Part shown: positions 52,701 to 64,000 of the stretch, piece after piece | How positions within the stretch are numbered: the first letter of the stretch is position 1 | Layout of the letters: each line of letters begins with the position of its first letter | Source of the DNA: Anisakis pegreffii | Taxonomy: Eukaryota; Nematoda; Chromadorea; Rhabditida; Anisakidae | Assembly: GCA_035041965.1 (NCBI GenBank) | Contig: JAPYMA010003022.1 | Location: 62,001-126,000, forward strand | Length of the DNA: 64,000 nt | Direction of reading: 5' to 3' | The notes under the pieces: generated by a model | The model's input: only the letters and a program-made list of their open reading frames with translations | Database searches by the model: none | Told to the model about the DNA's origin: nothing | Position numbers and translations under genes: made by a program

Positions 52701-55700
52701 GAATAAGAATAAGTGATGAATTTTTTGGAAAAGAACAAGATGGATTCCAAATCTTTATCCTTGCGTTTGTTCTTCATCTAGCTATAAAAGAGGACAGCAG
52801 AGTTCAACTGAAAGAACCATCAGTGAATCAGTAAGATCCTGATATTTACAGGTATAAAACGGACAGCTCCCAAGTGATCGGTGGTCGCTCTCGGCTTTGT
52901 CTAATAGATTTAGGATTGGGCGAGAGAAGCTCAAAAGGTGATATGCAAACGCTAACAATGCCTGTTATCACTAATCTACTGGTTGCACTCTTTCAAGGAC
53001 AACGACATTTACCTAGCAGGTGAGTTGCGCAGTCACTGATAAGGATGAGGAGTATATCAATTGGGATTTGACAACACGATAAGGCGTTGATAAATGTTTG
53101 ATATTCAAGAAGATAACTCAAGACTGGCTCTTGTAGCTTCTAAAAATATGTTCTTTTGCGATCGTTTTGGTATGAAAAATGAGCAGTTTAGAGTCTAGAA
53201 ATTTTTATGAGCAGGATTTATCATTCACCATAAGAGCAAAAGGGAGGAAATTTTACTCTCCACAGAACTCAAGTTTGAAAAATGGACAAAAAAGCGTGAG
53301 TATGACGAATTGTATGGGATTGAGTCATTTGATAATTGCTAAGGCTTGTTTTTTTTTTTTGTTCTTTTTCATACAAATACAAGTACGGAATGCATGATAC
53401 ATTGGCATTGCTAATGTGTGCATTTGTTGCGTTCAAGCCGTACTTATCCAGCTGGCTTGATTCAAAATAGTAATAGTTATGGTGATAATGCTTGTTTGCA
53501 AACATACATATGGTCGTGAGCAGCACCCGCTGCCACCATATGCTCCGTATTTTGACTCCGATTTGATCACGTTTCGCATTTTCGAAACACATTTGCTTCT
53601 AATTTAGCAGAGTTCCGTTGTTTGCTTGATGCAGTTAAATATATTATAGCTAAATTTATAGCTATTCAAGGGCAAAAATCTTAACTAAATCTATTCGAAA
53701 ACACATTGCTAAAAATAAGTCACTTGTTTGAGGAAAGGAGAGGGGGGATATAGGGGGAGAGAAAGAGGTGTTCGAATACCAACCGTATTAAGCAAATCAT
53801 TTATTTGTTGAAGGCAAAGCGCACTGTGTATGTTGCTGAAGGATTCACTGGGGAATGTTCGTTCAAAAAATTCAGTTCTTTTCGCGTCACTGTCGGATCG
53901 TATCTCAGAGACCGAGAATATCGTTCAGATGATGTCAAAGATTCAACGCGCCGCACGACCACGAAAATCCAATCGGGTATGCGCTTGAAGTTGCTGTAAT
54001 TAGTGAACGTTTATTGACTGCAAACTTCTCGAATTGATTGCATTTGGATTGAATTTGAGCCTTGATCATCGATTGATCCAACTGAAACGCCTCTGCAGTA
54101 ATTTACCTTTGCTGTTTATGAATATTTAGTATACAGTAAGTATTCCGGTCGCATTGTATTTTGACGATTACTGTGAAGTAATTATGACAGTTGCTCACGT
54201 CAAAATACAATTTGCCCTTATAATTGTACTTTCACTGAAACGTTTTGCTGAAGAGCGATTCACAGTGTTTGAAGGGTAAACTCCGGCGTGAGTGCATTGG
54301 AAATTGCGAAACGTGGTTGCATGTTCAGGATATGAAATGAGCGATTTTTTCGAGTCGCTATTAGCATCGCTTTGGGTGAAATCCTTTGGGAGTGAAGACT
54401 GCTAATCGCTGAAACATTCTCTACTCAAAAATATGCGTTCGTAATCGAACTTTTGAATGATGAAATCTTCACTTTTCTTTGGAATCCTCTATAAAGTGCA
54501 TGTTTTAGTTGACATGAAATCCAATACCTCATATAGTAGCAAGTGTTACATCTCAAAGTTAAAAACAGGGATTTTTAAATCTAAGCACAGTTTTGTAATG
54601 AATAAACCAGGAAATTCGCTAAGTTTCTCAAAAATTTGGGAGACAAAATAACTTCGAACGTAGACAGCTTAAACGAATTCATTGTCAGTGAATGTATCGG
54701 TGCATTGGATATGTATAAGATCTGCACTGCAGTTGTCCTTACGTTCAATGCGAAATTGATTAAATCCGATCTAAAGCAAAAAACTGGCAATAAACATGAT
54801 ATAAAATGCAACAAAACAAGAAATCAAAGTGAAAAAAAGAAAGAATGTTGCAAAATGAAGCGAATATACGAAGCATCACAATTAATCACATTAAATTTGT
54901 AGAATTAATCGTTGTGAGTGTTTGCCATTCCTTAAGATACATTTTAGAATTGAACGATTTATTTGGGTCTTATTCATTGTAATTCTTACACTTGCTTGTA
55001 CGTGAGCTTTTTTTTTTTGGGAACTCTTATCAAATCTCTTCGGAGCAAATGAATTCAAGCAGTTGTTAGTGTGTTTCAAATGCGATAACATCGAGCGGCT
55101 CGAAACGACGACTTTTCTGATTGATTTCTCTTTTTCTTTCACGATGGAAAAATCGCATATTCTTAAGAATTTTAAGAAAACCATCAAGTTTTTCCGACTT
55201 CGAAATCGACGCAGTAATCCTTCGGTGACGTAATTGTTATTGTTATTGTTGTTTTTTTTTGGGGAGGGGGAGGGGAAGGGGGAGGGAAGGAGGAATGTGG
55301 ATTTCAAAGTTTGTGAAATTTTTGTCAAGGAAATTTTGTTCAGAAGAATTTTTTTTTTGGGGGGGGGAAGGGGAAATTCGATAGAATTATGAGTTTCAAT
55401 GGGAAATAATAATTATCTAAGAAGTGCTATGAATTTCAGGTCGGTAGTGACTGTTCATCTTCAGCCGAATCGGTGAGGAGGAGGATTGTTGTAGACAGTG
55501 AAGGAAATTCAAGTTCTGAGCAGTCATGCGCCGAGACTGTCATCTTCTTGGGACCTTCCATCAAGTACTGCTTTACATTTGTTCGAATCTCAATCACCTT
55601 TCGATCACACTTCTTCTCAAAGCAACGTTACACTGAATATTGTAAATAAATTAATCGTAAGCTACAAACTGAACCCGAAGTGTTATGTGTCTACATTTTG

Positions 55701-58700
55701 AAGGAAAGAAGTCTTGATCACACTGAATAATTGAATGGTACAAAATAATATCCACCATGGAACTTTAACTCCTCTTAAAGCTCGAATATATGTAAAATGC
55801 GTTGTTCCATTCCGAATAACTCTTCCTTTAATGTAACGTAACATTTTAAAGCAATCCAGAAATTTGATCATGACTGATCAGTTTTGTCAATCGGGTTATT
55901 GATCGGTTCATTTTCAGAGGTGAGCCGTTGAAAGGAGCGACGACGCCATCACCAAGAGATAAGACGAGACATGAGCTTGATAGTGAAAAGAAGAAGATGA
56001 TAATGGAATGGATGGAACGAACTGGAAACGCTCCTACGGCAGTTGCACCATCTGAGCAGCCCATCGTGACTCGATCAATGAAGGTGATAAACTAGGTGCA
56101 TGGAAATGGAGGAGTAGGATGAGATGAGGGTGTAGAGGGCTAAGTCGACAAGTGCATTGAGTCTGGATAAAATTGAGCTATTTTTGAGAATATTCATAAA
56201 ATGAATTCACGCTGTGCATTGATTATAATCACCATGCAATATTCATCATATATAATGAAGTGGTGGTACGCGTTTAAAATTGTTTCGCGTTTAACTCGAA
56301 ATATTCAATGGAAAGTTGTCGGGATTAAGTTGATTTGAGCTCTTTTTGTCGGTGTTTATTTTTATATATCTGGATATATATCGCGTCCCAATTTAATGCG
56401 TTTACGTATATTCAGCCTTTATGTATTGTGGAATGCAATGACAATGCTTAGATTTACCTTCTAACATAATGATAGGAATAATGAGAATACTGATTTGTAC
56501 TTACAACAAGGATAGTATAATAATAGTTAAACTGCTTAAGGTGAGTGTGCATGTTCAATGCAACGAAGAGGAGATCGATTATGAGATGCTACATCATTTC
56601 ACAACATGTCACCATCCGTTGCACGACATTCTCGAGGATGACGAGGAGGCATTGATGAGTTATGCGCAAACACCATCCAAGGAATTGATCTCGATGAATG
56701 AGCAATTTGCGGATAACGCGTGGAATTGTGATGGCGCTGCTGGTGATGATCGGCTTTCAGCCGGAATGGGTGCTGACGAGGGAAGGGAGTCGATGTTGGA
56801 TGGTGACGGTATTGTTGGTCATATCGAGCATCCTTTGAGCATCCTCAGTTTGGATAAAACGTCAGCGTCAACATCTGCGAAAAGTTCATCAGAAAACGTA
56901 TAGATTTGAGAATTTTTGTGAACTACCATTAATTGATAAACATAAATTCAAATGGATAATGAACGTCTTGAGTGAAATTTGAAACAATTTGAGATGCTTG
57001 AACATGTCAGATATTTTTTCGATTGTTTGAAGAAGTGACTCATTTCAGGAAGTTGACGATGATGACTTGGAAAGGGCGATGGCTGCAAGTGTGAGCTCGA
57101 TTCGCTCGCATGAAATTCTCTCTCGACTCAATGATGATTTACCATCTGAGGTCAGTGGAGAGGGGAGCTTAATTTCTAAAACGTGTTGCTTTTTTCTGAG
57201 CGACATGTTGTCTTCAATGGATGTGCACTGAAGCAGTTATGAAACGCGTTATCATATTTTGATAAGTCTCATTGATAAGTTCGCACATTTGTGCTGTCGA
57301 ACATTCCCAATCAAGAGTTTAAAATGACCGATTATACATTGTTGGAGGTGATGCATATATGTGTCAAATAGTGTTGATTTTGATGTTTACATTAGCTTAC
57401 AATTAGGTATCATAATTACAACATATGCATTGATAGATTACGATTAGCCTTACTGAAGGTGAGTGAAGTGTGGATGTGATATAATACTGACTGATGAACG
57501 AAATATCCTGTGATAGATTGAATCCTATATAAACAGTCGGTAGAAAGAGAGAAGATTTGTTATTGAACTCGTAGTGATAGTGTCAGTTGATATGGGTACT
57601 TGTCGGATGCTATTGCAATTGTTATTACGATTGTTATTACTGTTATTATTAATGACATGATTATCGTCTATAATTACTCAATATTCGTTTTGATGCGACC
57701 GAATTGAATAAACAATCATCAAATAGTTTAGATTACATTTTGTTGGGTCAGTTATATTGAAGAGCATATTCACTGTAATATCATACCATATAGTTGATTA
57801 TTGCGGACGTTTCATAGAATGTACTCCCGTTAATGAGGCTAATTGGGGATCAGCACAGGGACTGTATTGAAGCAACTGAGATAATTAGTGTTAAAGTGTA
57901 TCGCAGCTGATATAATGTGATAATGAATAGTGTTAAACTTTCATTGGATGTTTGGGATGAAAGTTTAATGGAAATTCCCTTTTCCATTCGTGGAAGCCAA
58001 AAATTCCGAGAAATATGCAGAAAATAAGTGACTTCTTCGGTAAATTCTTCTCTAGATTGCAACATAAAATGTTTTCCAGACCAATTCGTTTACGGATGAG
58101 TCAACTGGTGGCGCATCTGATATTTATCGACGAGCCAGTGAATTGGAGCTGTATGCGGACGAAAGGTTGCGTCAAATGATCGAAACATCTGAAAAGAAGA
58201 AGAAAAAGAGACTGACGTTGAATTGCTGTCAGAACACTTTGGTTGGTGCTGACAGTTGAACTTGATTCATTGATTAACCCTACTATTGATGACGTTATTG
58301 CATCTCTTCATAGCCACATCCATCTTAAACTTTAAAAATGAATTTGAACTGAAGTTGAATTGCTTGCGTGATCAGCTTCTCAAAGGGACACAAACTCTAG
58401 AGTGAACATTCGCAGAAATGCAAATGAAAACATCAGTTTAATGCTAAAACATCCGAAACTATCGAGACTCATGGAATGGAGGAGAATTACAGGAGGAATA
58501 GAGGTTCTTACCCATAGTTGATTTTTAAAATTTATTTCAGATGTCTTCTGGAAGTAGCTCAGCATTCGTGCACAACTCATCAGCGCCGCCAGCTATAACA
58601 GCTGGAAGTATGGTACCACATGGTGCTGATGCGTTAACACTACCAATTGCACGACCAACATTAAATGGAATTAACAATATTAATAACACTACAAATGCAA

Positions 58701-61511
58701 ACAATAAGATTATCAATAGTAATAACCACAGTATTAATGGTAACAATCGTAATCACGGTTCAATGTCGTCATCTCCTATATCAACATTCAAGGTTTCATC
58801 TTCACCTGTTGGAGGTGTAAAGCCAAGCGCAACACTACCATCAATCAGCGGTGTGTTAACACGTCAAATATCACAACAAGTTTCGAAGTTCAACTCAAAA
58901 ACGTATGATTTTGAACTGTCAATAACAATTTTGTGCCAAATTTCCAGAATTTCCTGGAAAATTTCAAACAATTTCTTCAACATTTCATTTCTAAGCGATT
59001 TCTTCTTCGACATATTTCATAGAAACTTTCGATAAATGAATGAATAAATAGACGTTCTCAAAACATTAGAATTGATTTTTAGACGTCATCGATTCTGCTT
59101 ATAACTCTTCTAGTTAATCAACCTCTAGTTTGATTTGCGCTTTCATTCGACCACTTCCAATCAGATTATATTCTACATTCATGATAACATGAAAAACTTT
59201 GTGAAGAGATGAAATGTGGGAATCTCATTCGATGATACATATCTCCAGTGAGATTGCTATCTAAAATCGTAAATTCTGCAAAGAGAAATCTAAATTTTTA
59301 TCAAAATTTTATCCTGCCTACGTTGATTTCAGTGGTCGGAGTGAGCCGCTTGCAAGAAGTAAGTTACCCCGACGGACTGAAGGTGTTATTGGGAGTTTCC
59401 CTTTACAGTCTGCATCGACATCGAAGACTATCACTCCGTCTGTAGCAGCCGAATGGCCACTAAACCCCACCTCACAACCGGTTGAACTGAACATAAGTCC
59501 GGCGCAAAGTACAACGCGACTTACGAGGCGAGAAACACCCGAGGGCAAGAAAGATGCCAAAAAGAGGTTCGTTGTCAGGTGAAATGTTGCATTTTGCGTC
59601 AATGGGAAAATATTTTGCGAAAAAAAAGATTTCTTGGGAAAACACTTCGGTGCGTAATTTCTCTGTATGTACCCTTAATCTCATATGATTGATAACATTT
59701 CTAATTTTCAGTAAACGATCCACCGAACGACGGAATTCAACGGAATCTGAGAACAAAACCCAAAGCATACCATCGCCGTATTCGAAGGTGAACATATTCT
59801 TTCGTCTTAAATACATTGTTTCAGAATATTCGGCAGATGAAATTATCCGCGCATCGCTTCTAGCTACGCATACATATAGTCAGACTCTCAACGGCCTGTA
59901 CAGTGGTTTTATTCCTTACTATAACCGAATAATTTTTCTCTCCAAAAAAATTCATTCCGGGTTTTAACATGGCTGAAATAATGAGTTTCTGATGGAAGTG
60001 ACAAAATGTTCTGACCTAACCGTGGGCCGGAGGTCTCATTCGATCTGGTTATGAAACCTCAGTGTTGAAGTGAGTGAGAATGAGCTAGTGCAGAAGTAAT
60101 GAAAATATGAAAAATGATAAAGTTTTGATATATTCAAGGTGACCGAAGCAAAACATGACAGTGGTGCGTATTCGTCGGGACACGGCAGTGATGAGAATGG
60201 CTCGGTGTACAGTCGGCCTCATGCTAGCCTGTTGTCGCCTCGTGCGAATCGACCACGTAACCGTGAAAGTCTATCGGCTAGCAGTGGCTACGAGAGTGCA
60301 TCAGGAGATAGCAAAAATTATGGTGAGCGAGCGATTTTGATTTTGATCTTTCAACGTATTTTTTCTATTTTCTGGTAAAAAATCTGTCACCTTTCACTTC
60401 GATCGAATATATCAACTGAAAATTTGATTTCTTTTAAAATTTCCCTGATCAAGAATTTTTTTGCATTTAAATGTTAAGGAATGCTAACGAAGAGAAAGCT
60501 CACTGAAAAAATCTCAATCGAATAATGTTCAGTTAGTGTGTCAGTTGTAAAATTGAAATCTCATTTTTAAATTTAGCTAATCAAGAAATTCAAAAAAATT
60601 GTGTTCAAAAAAATCTCACCGAATATGAAATCTCAACTTTCACTCGATCGAATAAAAATCGAATGATAGTGTTCAGTTGGACGTTTTCGACTTATCTAAT
60701 CAAGAAAATTTTGTGATTTATGATTCGTTTGAATGTTAAGGAGTGCTAACAAAGAAACGTTTAATGGAAACGAAACGCAGTCGACAGCCGCCGGATTTGA
60801 CGGCAGAAAGACAAATAACTGTAATTGAAAAACGCATCAATACGCTAATAGCTCATCAGAAGCGGTTGCGAGAAGAACTTCGAGAGGCGAAACATTTTCT
60901 GGGTGTCCAGGATGAAGTTTTCGTCTCTGCCTCGAACACCGCACTCCAGGGTTCAACTTTATTGGAAGCGCTCACTCAGGTTTCATCCTTGCGTACATTC
61001 GATTTTTTTTCAGATCCACAATCCACCATCTATATAGGGCATTGAACTGGATGAAAGTGAAATCTAATCAGTGCACATGAATTTATTCTGAGGTGACTTA
61101 TAATGAAGAGACATTGAAGATTCCGTTGATACCGGTATTCTCTAATTTCTAATGGCCTTAGTTTTGCAACTCTATTCACTCGTTGGTGATCATATGAACG
61201 CATTTTTTTGAGTGTTCTTCATTGCTCCGATGTGTTTCATATGCATGTCGACTCTTATTGTTTCTGTCTTGTTTCTGATCGTATTTTATAGAACGTATCA
61301 AAATTCAAAACTGTGAATGAGTAGTTCAAATGACTATAGAATCACCAGAAGAATCTGAACGACAGATTCCCTCTCTTGACTAATCGAAGAGTTGATGCGA
61401 GTAATATTTGCATAAATTCAGGATGATTACGAATTTCAGGAGACTAAAATTCTGGAGAAGCGTTTGACAGCGTGCCGGAATCACGCAATGCTCGTCACGT
61501 GCCTTCTATGA
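40730..61511 (+). CDS. vab-8: VAB-8/KIF26-type kinesin-like protein
   Basis: 19 exons: 40730-41008 (acceptor at 40723), 45229-45378, 45538-45631, 50279-50581, 51543-51677, 52114-52168, 52852-53019, 53814-53976, 55440-55564, 55918-56083, 56541-56897, 57049-57150, 58080-58241, 58541-58902, 59333-59566, 59712-59787, 60139-60322, 60741-60979, 61440-61511; 3426 bases, 1141 aa, all in phase. VAB-8/KIF26 proteins are atypical kinesins that bind microtubules without normal ATPase and act in cell and axon migration. A Ser/His-rich start (aa 1-93) precedes the motor-like domain (~94-440). Family matches include KYNFDHIFSPDSTQ, LTDLLASSPDTESP, GGRSRLCLIDLG and LCMLLKDSLGN. Nucleotide motifs are degenerate: P-loop is SKVKADL, switch I is RCGHLFF, switch II is DLGLGE. 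The tail is low-complexity with family islands (SSSEQSCAETVIFLGP, IPSPYSK, YSSGHGSDENGSV, SSGYESASGDS), then coiled coil (~1050-1095) and the ending ILEKRLTACRNHAMLVTCLL. Exon 11 (56541) has only an AAG acceptor and its start is less certain. Confidence 0.9.
48154..48693 (-). CDS. Candidate minus-strand coding segment inside a vab-8 intron
   Basis: A 180-codon open frame on the minus strand, 164 codons from its first ATG (48648). The first ~65 residues look like protein (DLLRLQVEEMRRLRSAANKM, then DITSPLSPFPTSPADKTIYY), with a short amphipathic helix and a Pro/Ser linker. The rest passes through a TA/TG microsatellite and is Ile/Tyr-rich, so it is doubtful. A possible exon runs from the pyrimidine-rich acceptor CCTGCAAG to a donor ACA/GTAATT. 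It lies in the 4.6-kb intron 45632-50278 and does not match VAB-8. Family unknown. Confidence 0.3.
   Translation of the reverse strand, partial: FSRNSSDLLRLQVEEMRRLRSAANKMIDITSPLSPFPTSPADKTIYYVPLHNFLFLRENDGKRRDKANVSLQSNANESSITVIPQISSFMFIELFGSLCHFSSIKLEGTLKNPDGNTQSILLCSSHILSYIHTYIYIICVRCMLYAAYFHVDISKKMHIIAKCGYEDKMLIDMKEIIVA
48283..48308. repeat. (TA)n(TATG)n microsatellite
   Basis: Short TA run followed by TATG units in a vab-8 intron. Confidence 0.85.
53732..53766 (+). repeat. G-rich tract before a vab-8 exon
   Basis: Runs of 4-6 G separated by A-rich spacers, ending about 47 bases before the 53814 exon, in otherwise AT-rich DNA. Guanine runs are on the coding strand, so they appear in the pre-mRNA. 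Confidence 0.7.
55168..55224 (+). other. Possible cassette exon of vab-8
   Basis: Between TCTTAAG and GTGACG lie 57 open bases, phase 0 on both sides, encoding a basic peptide (NFKKTIKFFRLRNRRSNPS). It could be inserted between the 53976 and 55440 exons without shifting the frame. The KIF26 match runs directly from SNR to VGSDCSSS, so the exon is not needed, and its sites are weak. Confidence 0.25.
55252..55374 (+). repeat. Two T-run/G-run tracts (G-quadruplex-like)
   Basis: At 55252-55290 nine T are followed by GGGGAGGGGGAGGGG and further G runs; at 55350-55374 a run of T leads to nine G, AA and four G. Both are in the vab-8 intron 53977-55439 on the coding strand and meet the usual four-run quadruplex pattern in the first case. 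Confidence 0.85.
60399..60770 (+). repeat. Diverged tandem repeat containing a vab-8 splice acceptor
   Basis: Blocks sharing CACT(T)CGATCGAATA, TTCAGTT, TAATCAAGAA and ATGTTAAGGARTGCTAACRAAGA recur two to three times in the intron before the exon at 60741. The real acceptor TGTTAAG (60740) lies in the last block. An equivalent site sits at about 60478 in the first block. Confidence 0.7.
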
Positions 61512-62861
61512 TCTCAGTTCCATTCTATTATATTATAATACAGAAATGTATCATATCGTGATTATATTTGGATTAAAATATTTCAATTCTTTTCGTATTC
61601 TTCATTTCGAAACATTGAAATATCATTAATTTGGATGAACAGGAACAGAACGGTTAAAAAGAATTGATGAAAGCAGTGAGTAGTGAACGATTAAATAGAC
61701 AAATAAATAAACAAGTAACATGAATATGTGAACAGAGAATGACAAGCAATAGATACACCAATAACCAAATGAATGAGCAGACAAGCAAACTGATAAGCAC
61801 AGAAATATACTGATAAGGAGATTATACGGGAGCATCACTAAACAAAATGATCGATAGGTAAGGTAAAACGAAACGAAAAAATCTGCGTGGAAGTATCAAA
61901 ATAAATGAACATCGGAATACGAAAATAAATGAAGAAAACTGTGAGCAAATAAATACAAAACAATAAATTAAACATGGAAGTAAGCTAAACGTGAAAGTAA
62001 CCAACTGACTTAGAGATCAGACAATTGGAAACTTTATGAAGCCGAAATCACAAAATCAATGAATCCCCGTCTTATTTCTTCTACCTGCATAAAACAGTTA
62101 TGGGTCAACAATTATGATAAGAGGATATAAATGAGTCGCAATAAATCAAAATGTGTCAAGATCACATGCCCTGAAGCAATTTGTAGGCCAAAATTTCATT
62201 CGTTACTCTCCTAACATTATGATCTCTGGAGATATAATCAAAGTATATCTGATCGAATCTGTTTCAAGCTAGAGGCCGCCTTACAATTGAATCTTAGCAA
62301 ACAAACTGCTCACTTCAACAGCACTCTCAACATCGTCATATGCTCTTATCAAAACGTCTTATCAAAACAAAACTCACTTATCGCAGCGTCCAACTGGTCG
62401 TGCGTTTGAAACATAGTTTTTACACAGTGTTACCTGCGAATGAAAATTTCCAGTTTTAAACGCGCGATTTATTTTGACAATAATCTACCTGTTATACTGT
62501 TGAGTTTCCATACTTTCCGTATTTGAAAGTGAGTGGATTCAAACAGTAGCAATGATTAATCCGATTAGAGATTTCAGGACTCGTCCTTATACATCCATAT
62601 TCGATCGTATATTTACTGCATTTCTCAACTCGTTTTCCCTCCCTCCTTCTAGTTGGCATTTTTGATAGATCATTGCGCATCTGATAATGTGTTACATAGA
62701 CTGAGCGTCTGAATCCAGAAGTTTATAGAGCATTTCGCAGCCGAACTGTAGAGTTTCTTAATTGTTTGGGTCATCGATTATGCGGATTTAGTCGAAATAC
62801 TATACTTATGCCATATTTACAAGTGGATGAACTATTCAAGTTCAAATTGCAGACAAAAGAA
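61512..62861. other. Intergenic region, vab-8 to formamidase
   Basis: Presumed vab-8 3' UTR (ATTAAA near 61573) then A-rich sequence with many AAATAAA/CAAATAAA units near 61690-61980, and the upstream region of the formamidase gene. Short frames here are simple-sequence products. No gene seen. Confidence 0.6.
62846..62852 (+). promoter_or_regulatory. Probable spliced-leader acceptor of the formamidase gene
   Basis: AATTGCAG ends nine bases before ATG 62862, typical of trans-splicing. It picks 62862 over the in-frame upstream ATG at 62808. Confidence 0.5.
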
Positions 62862-64000
62862 ATGGTTTGCCGTCACGGTATTGAATGCACTGAATTGGAA
62901 TGCATGTATTCGTGCTCTCACTGGTCGACCTTATCACCTCCTGATCTGGTTTGTTCACGTTCAAATTATTACTGTTAGTTCGAACAATTTTCATCACGGA
63001 TTTGCTTCTTTTCTTCTAATGTAAGAAACTTTTCACTATCTGTTTGAGGAAACAACCATTTCCAAATAATTTCTATGCCTAGATCATTTCCAGATCATTT
63101 GGTTAAATCAACAACCCCTAAAATAGTAGATCGAAAAAAAAACCGTGGCCTTTCTTAACACTAAAGAAAATATATTTTTGAGTTGTTACAAAATGGCAAA
63201 TGCTTATGACGAAAAACGCTGAGTTGCATAAAGGTAGCCGTACAGTTTACGATCACGCTTGTGATAATCCGTATTTATGTGGTTCATCATAAGGGTGATT
63301 AAACGTATATGGACATGAGCATACGACTTTTTCTATTCCTCAGTTCATTAACTACAAAAAAGCTTATATATATGCAGGATGAAAAATCCTGAATTCCTGG
63401 ACATAGGTAATTGATGGTTTCACTCATCACCTTGGGATTGAAAATGTTCACAACCCTATTGTTTTGCCACTCTTACATTTAGTTCGCTATCTTCAAATGC
63501 ATTTTTACTATATTTCAGGCTATTGAGAAATTCTATACGGCAATGCAAAAGTGCTACAATGAGAATAAGCTTTCGATAAAGAGTAACTTAGATTTACCTT
63601 ATGGAGGTACCGTCCATACAAATTATAAATCTGGTTTCTGGTTATCTCTTTATCTTTGATTCTCGAAAGGTGACTTGATCTACTCATAAGTCCCTTCAGA
63701 TGGTGAACGACAAAAAATTGACATTTGGGGAGACGAAGAGAATTGGCAAACTGCTTTCATTTTCTTCCACGGTGGCTATTGGCAGGTGGGTGCGCGGGTC
63801 ATGAATTTCTTCCGTCGTAAATTTTCACCGAATTTTTCTGCGTTCAATTTAGCTTTTTTTGAAATGTTGCGAAAATTTACGCTTTAATATGGCTTCTCAT
63901 CTGAAATTTTGCCTCTTTTTGTTCTTACGCAAGTATCTTGTACATTGGGCTTCATGAAGTTTATGTTGTAGGGAGGCGATCGCACCGATGCCACAAGTAT
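62862..64000 (+). CDS. afmd-1: Kynurenine formamidase (arylformamidase), 5' part
   Basis: Exons 62862-62948, 63519-63606, 63700-63785 and 63972-64000, continuing beyond the window; phases 0, 1 and 0 agree. The enzyme hydrolyses N-formylkynurenine to kynurenine and formate, the second step of tryptophan breakdown, in the cytosol. The start (TELECMYSCSHWSTLSP) matches the ELENQY-PSRW region of animal AFMID. Exon 2 carries AIEKFYTAMQKC and LPYG, exon 3 DGERQKIDIWGDE and the alpha/beta-hydrolase oxyanion-hole motif FFHGGYWQ, exon 4 GGDRTDAT. The nucleophile (G-x-S-x-G), Asp and His of the triad would lie past 64000, so activity cannot be judged. Choice between paralogues is not possible from this part. 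Confidence 0.85.

Noticed and set aside
53269..53592. 107-codon minus-strand ORF
   Set aside because: Composition is driven by poly-T and ATT tracts; no splice or start context and it overlaps a vab-8 intron.
54891..55328. 145-codon minus-strand ORF in a vab-8 intron
   Set aside because: Much of it is Asn and Pro/Ser runs from the simple repeats and G-rich tract; the remainder is Lys-rich without motifs.
61626..62004. Hydrophobic minus-strand ORFs resembling membrane proteins
   Set aside because: They are complements of AAATAAA-type simple sequence, giving Leu/Phe/Ile runs.

Overview
The window reads as a chromadorean nematode genome. It is AT-rich, introns end mostly in TTTCAG/TTGCAG, two or three start codons sit a few bases after an isolated splice acceptor (the layout of spliced-leader trans-splicing), and the readable proteins are those of a worm gene set (spastin, a TBC1D8/9-type RabGAP, VAB-8/KIF26, kynurenine formamidase). 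I cannot fix the species. All firm genes lie on the + strand. Exon models were built by eye from homology remembered for each family, splice-site grammar and reading phase. For spastin, the TBC gene and vab-8 (from its first supported ATG) the summed exon lengths are multiples of three with every junction in phase.

Layout. 1-2573: 3' end of a gene I do not recognise (four exons, Ser/Pro-rich tail). Its last intron holds a long TA microsatellite and one copy of a ~285-bp dispersed repeat. 4018-8083: spastin (microtubule-severing AAA ATPase, 7 exons, 480 aa). 9744-19940: TBC1D8/9-family RabGAP (29 exons, 1291 aa; two GRAM domains, TBC domain, one EF-hand-like loop). 19941-40722: about 20.8 kb with no firm gene. 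It holds a second, inverted copy of the dispersed repeat, microsatellites, several weak ORFs or exon candidates, and possibly the 5' exons of vab-8. 40730-61511: vab-8/KIF26 kinesin-like gene (19 exons, 1141 aa, possibly longer at the N terminus). 62862-64000: 5' part of a kynurenine formamidase gene, cut by the window end.

Functionally the neighbours do not form a pathway. Spastin severs microtubules, the TBC protein probably switches off a Rab GTPase, VAB-8 is a catalytically degenerate kinesin linked to neuronal and cell migration, and the formamidase belongs to tryptophan catabolism. I found no tRNA, rRNA, CRISPR array or autonomous transposon. The most useful second-look items are the inverted dispersed-repeat pair, a perfect 46-bp palindrome, the alternative spastin and vab-8 N termini, the missing nucleotide-binding residues of the VAB-8 motor, and minus-strand coding-like segments inside + strand gene territory. 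I saw no convincing undescribed multi-gene system.
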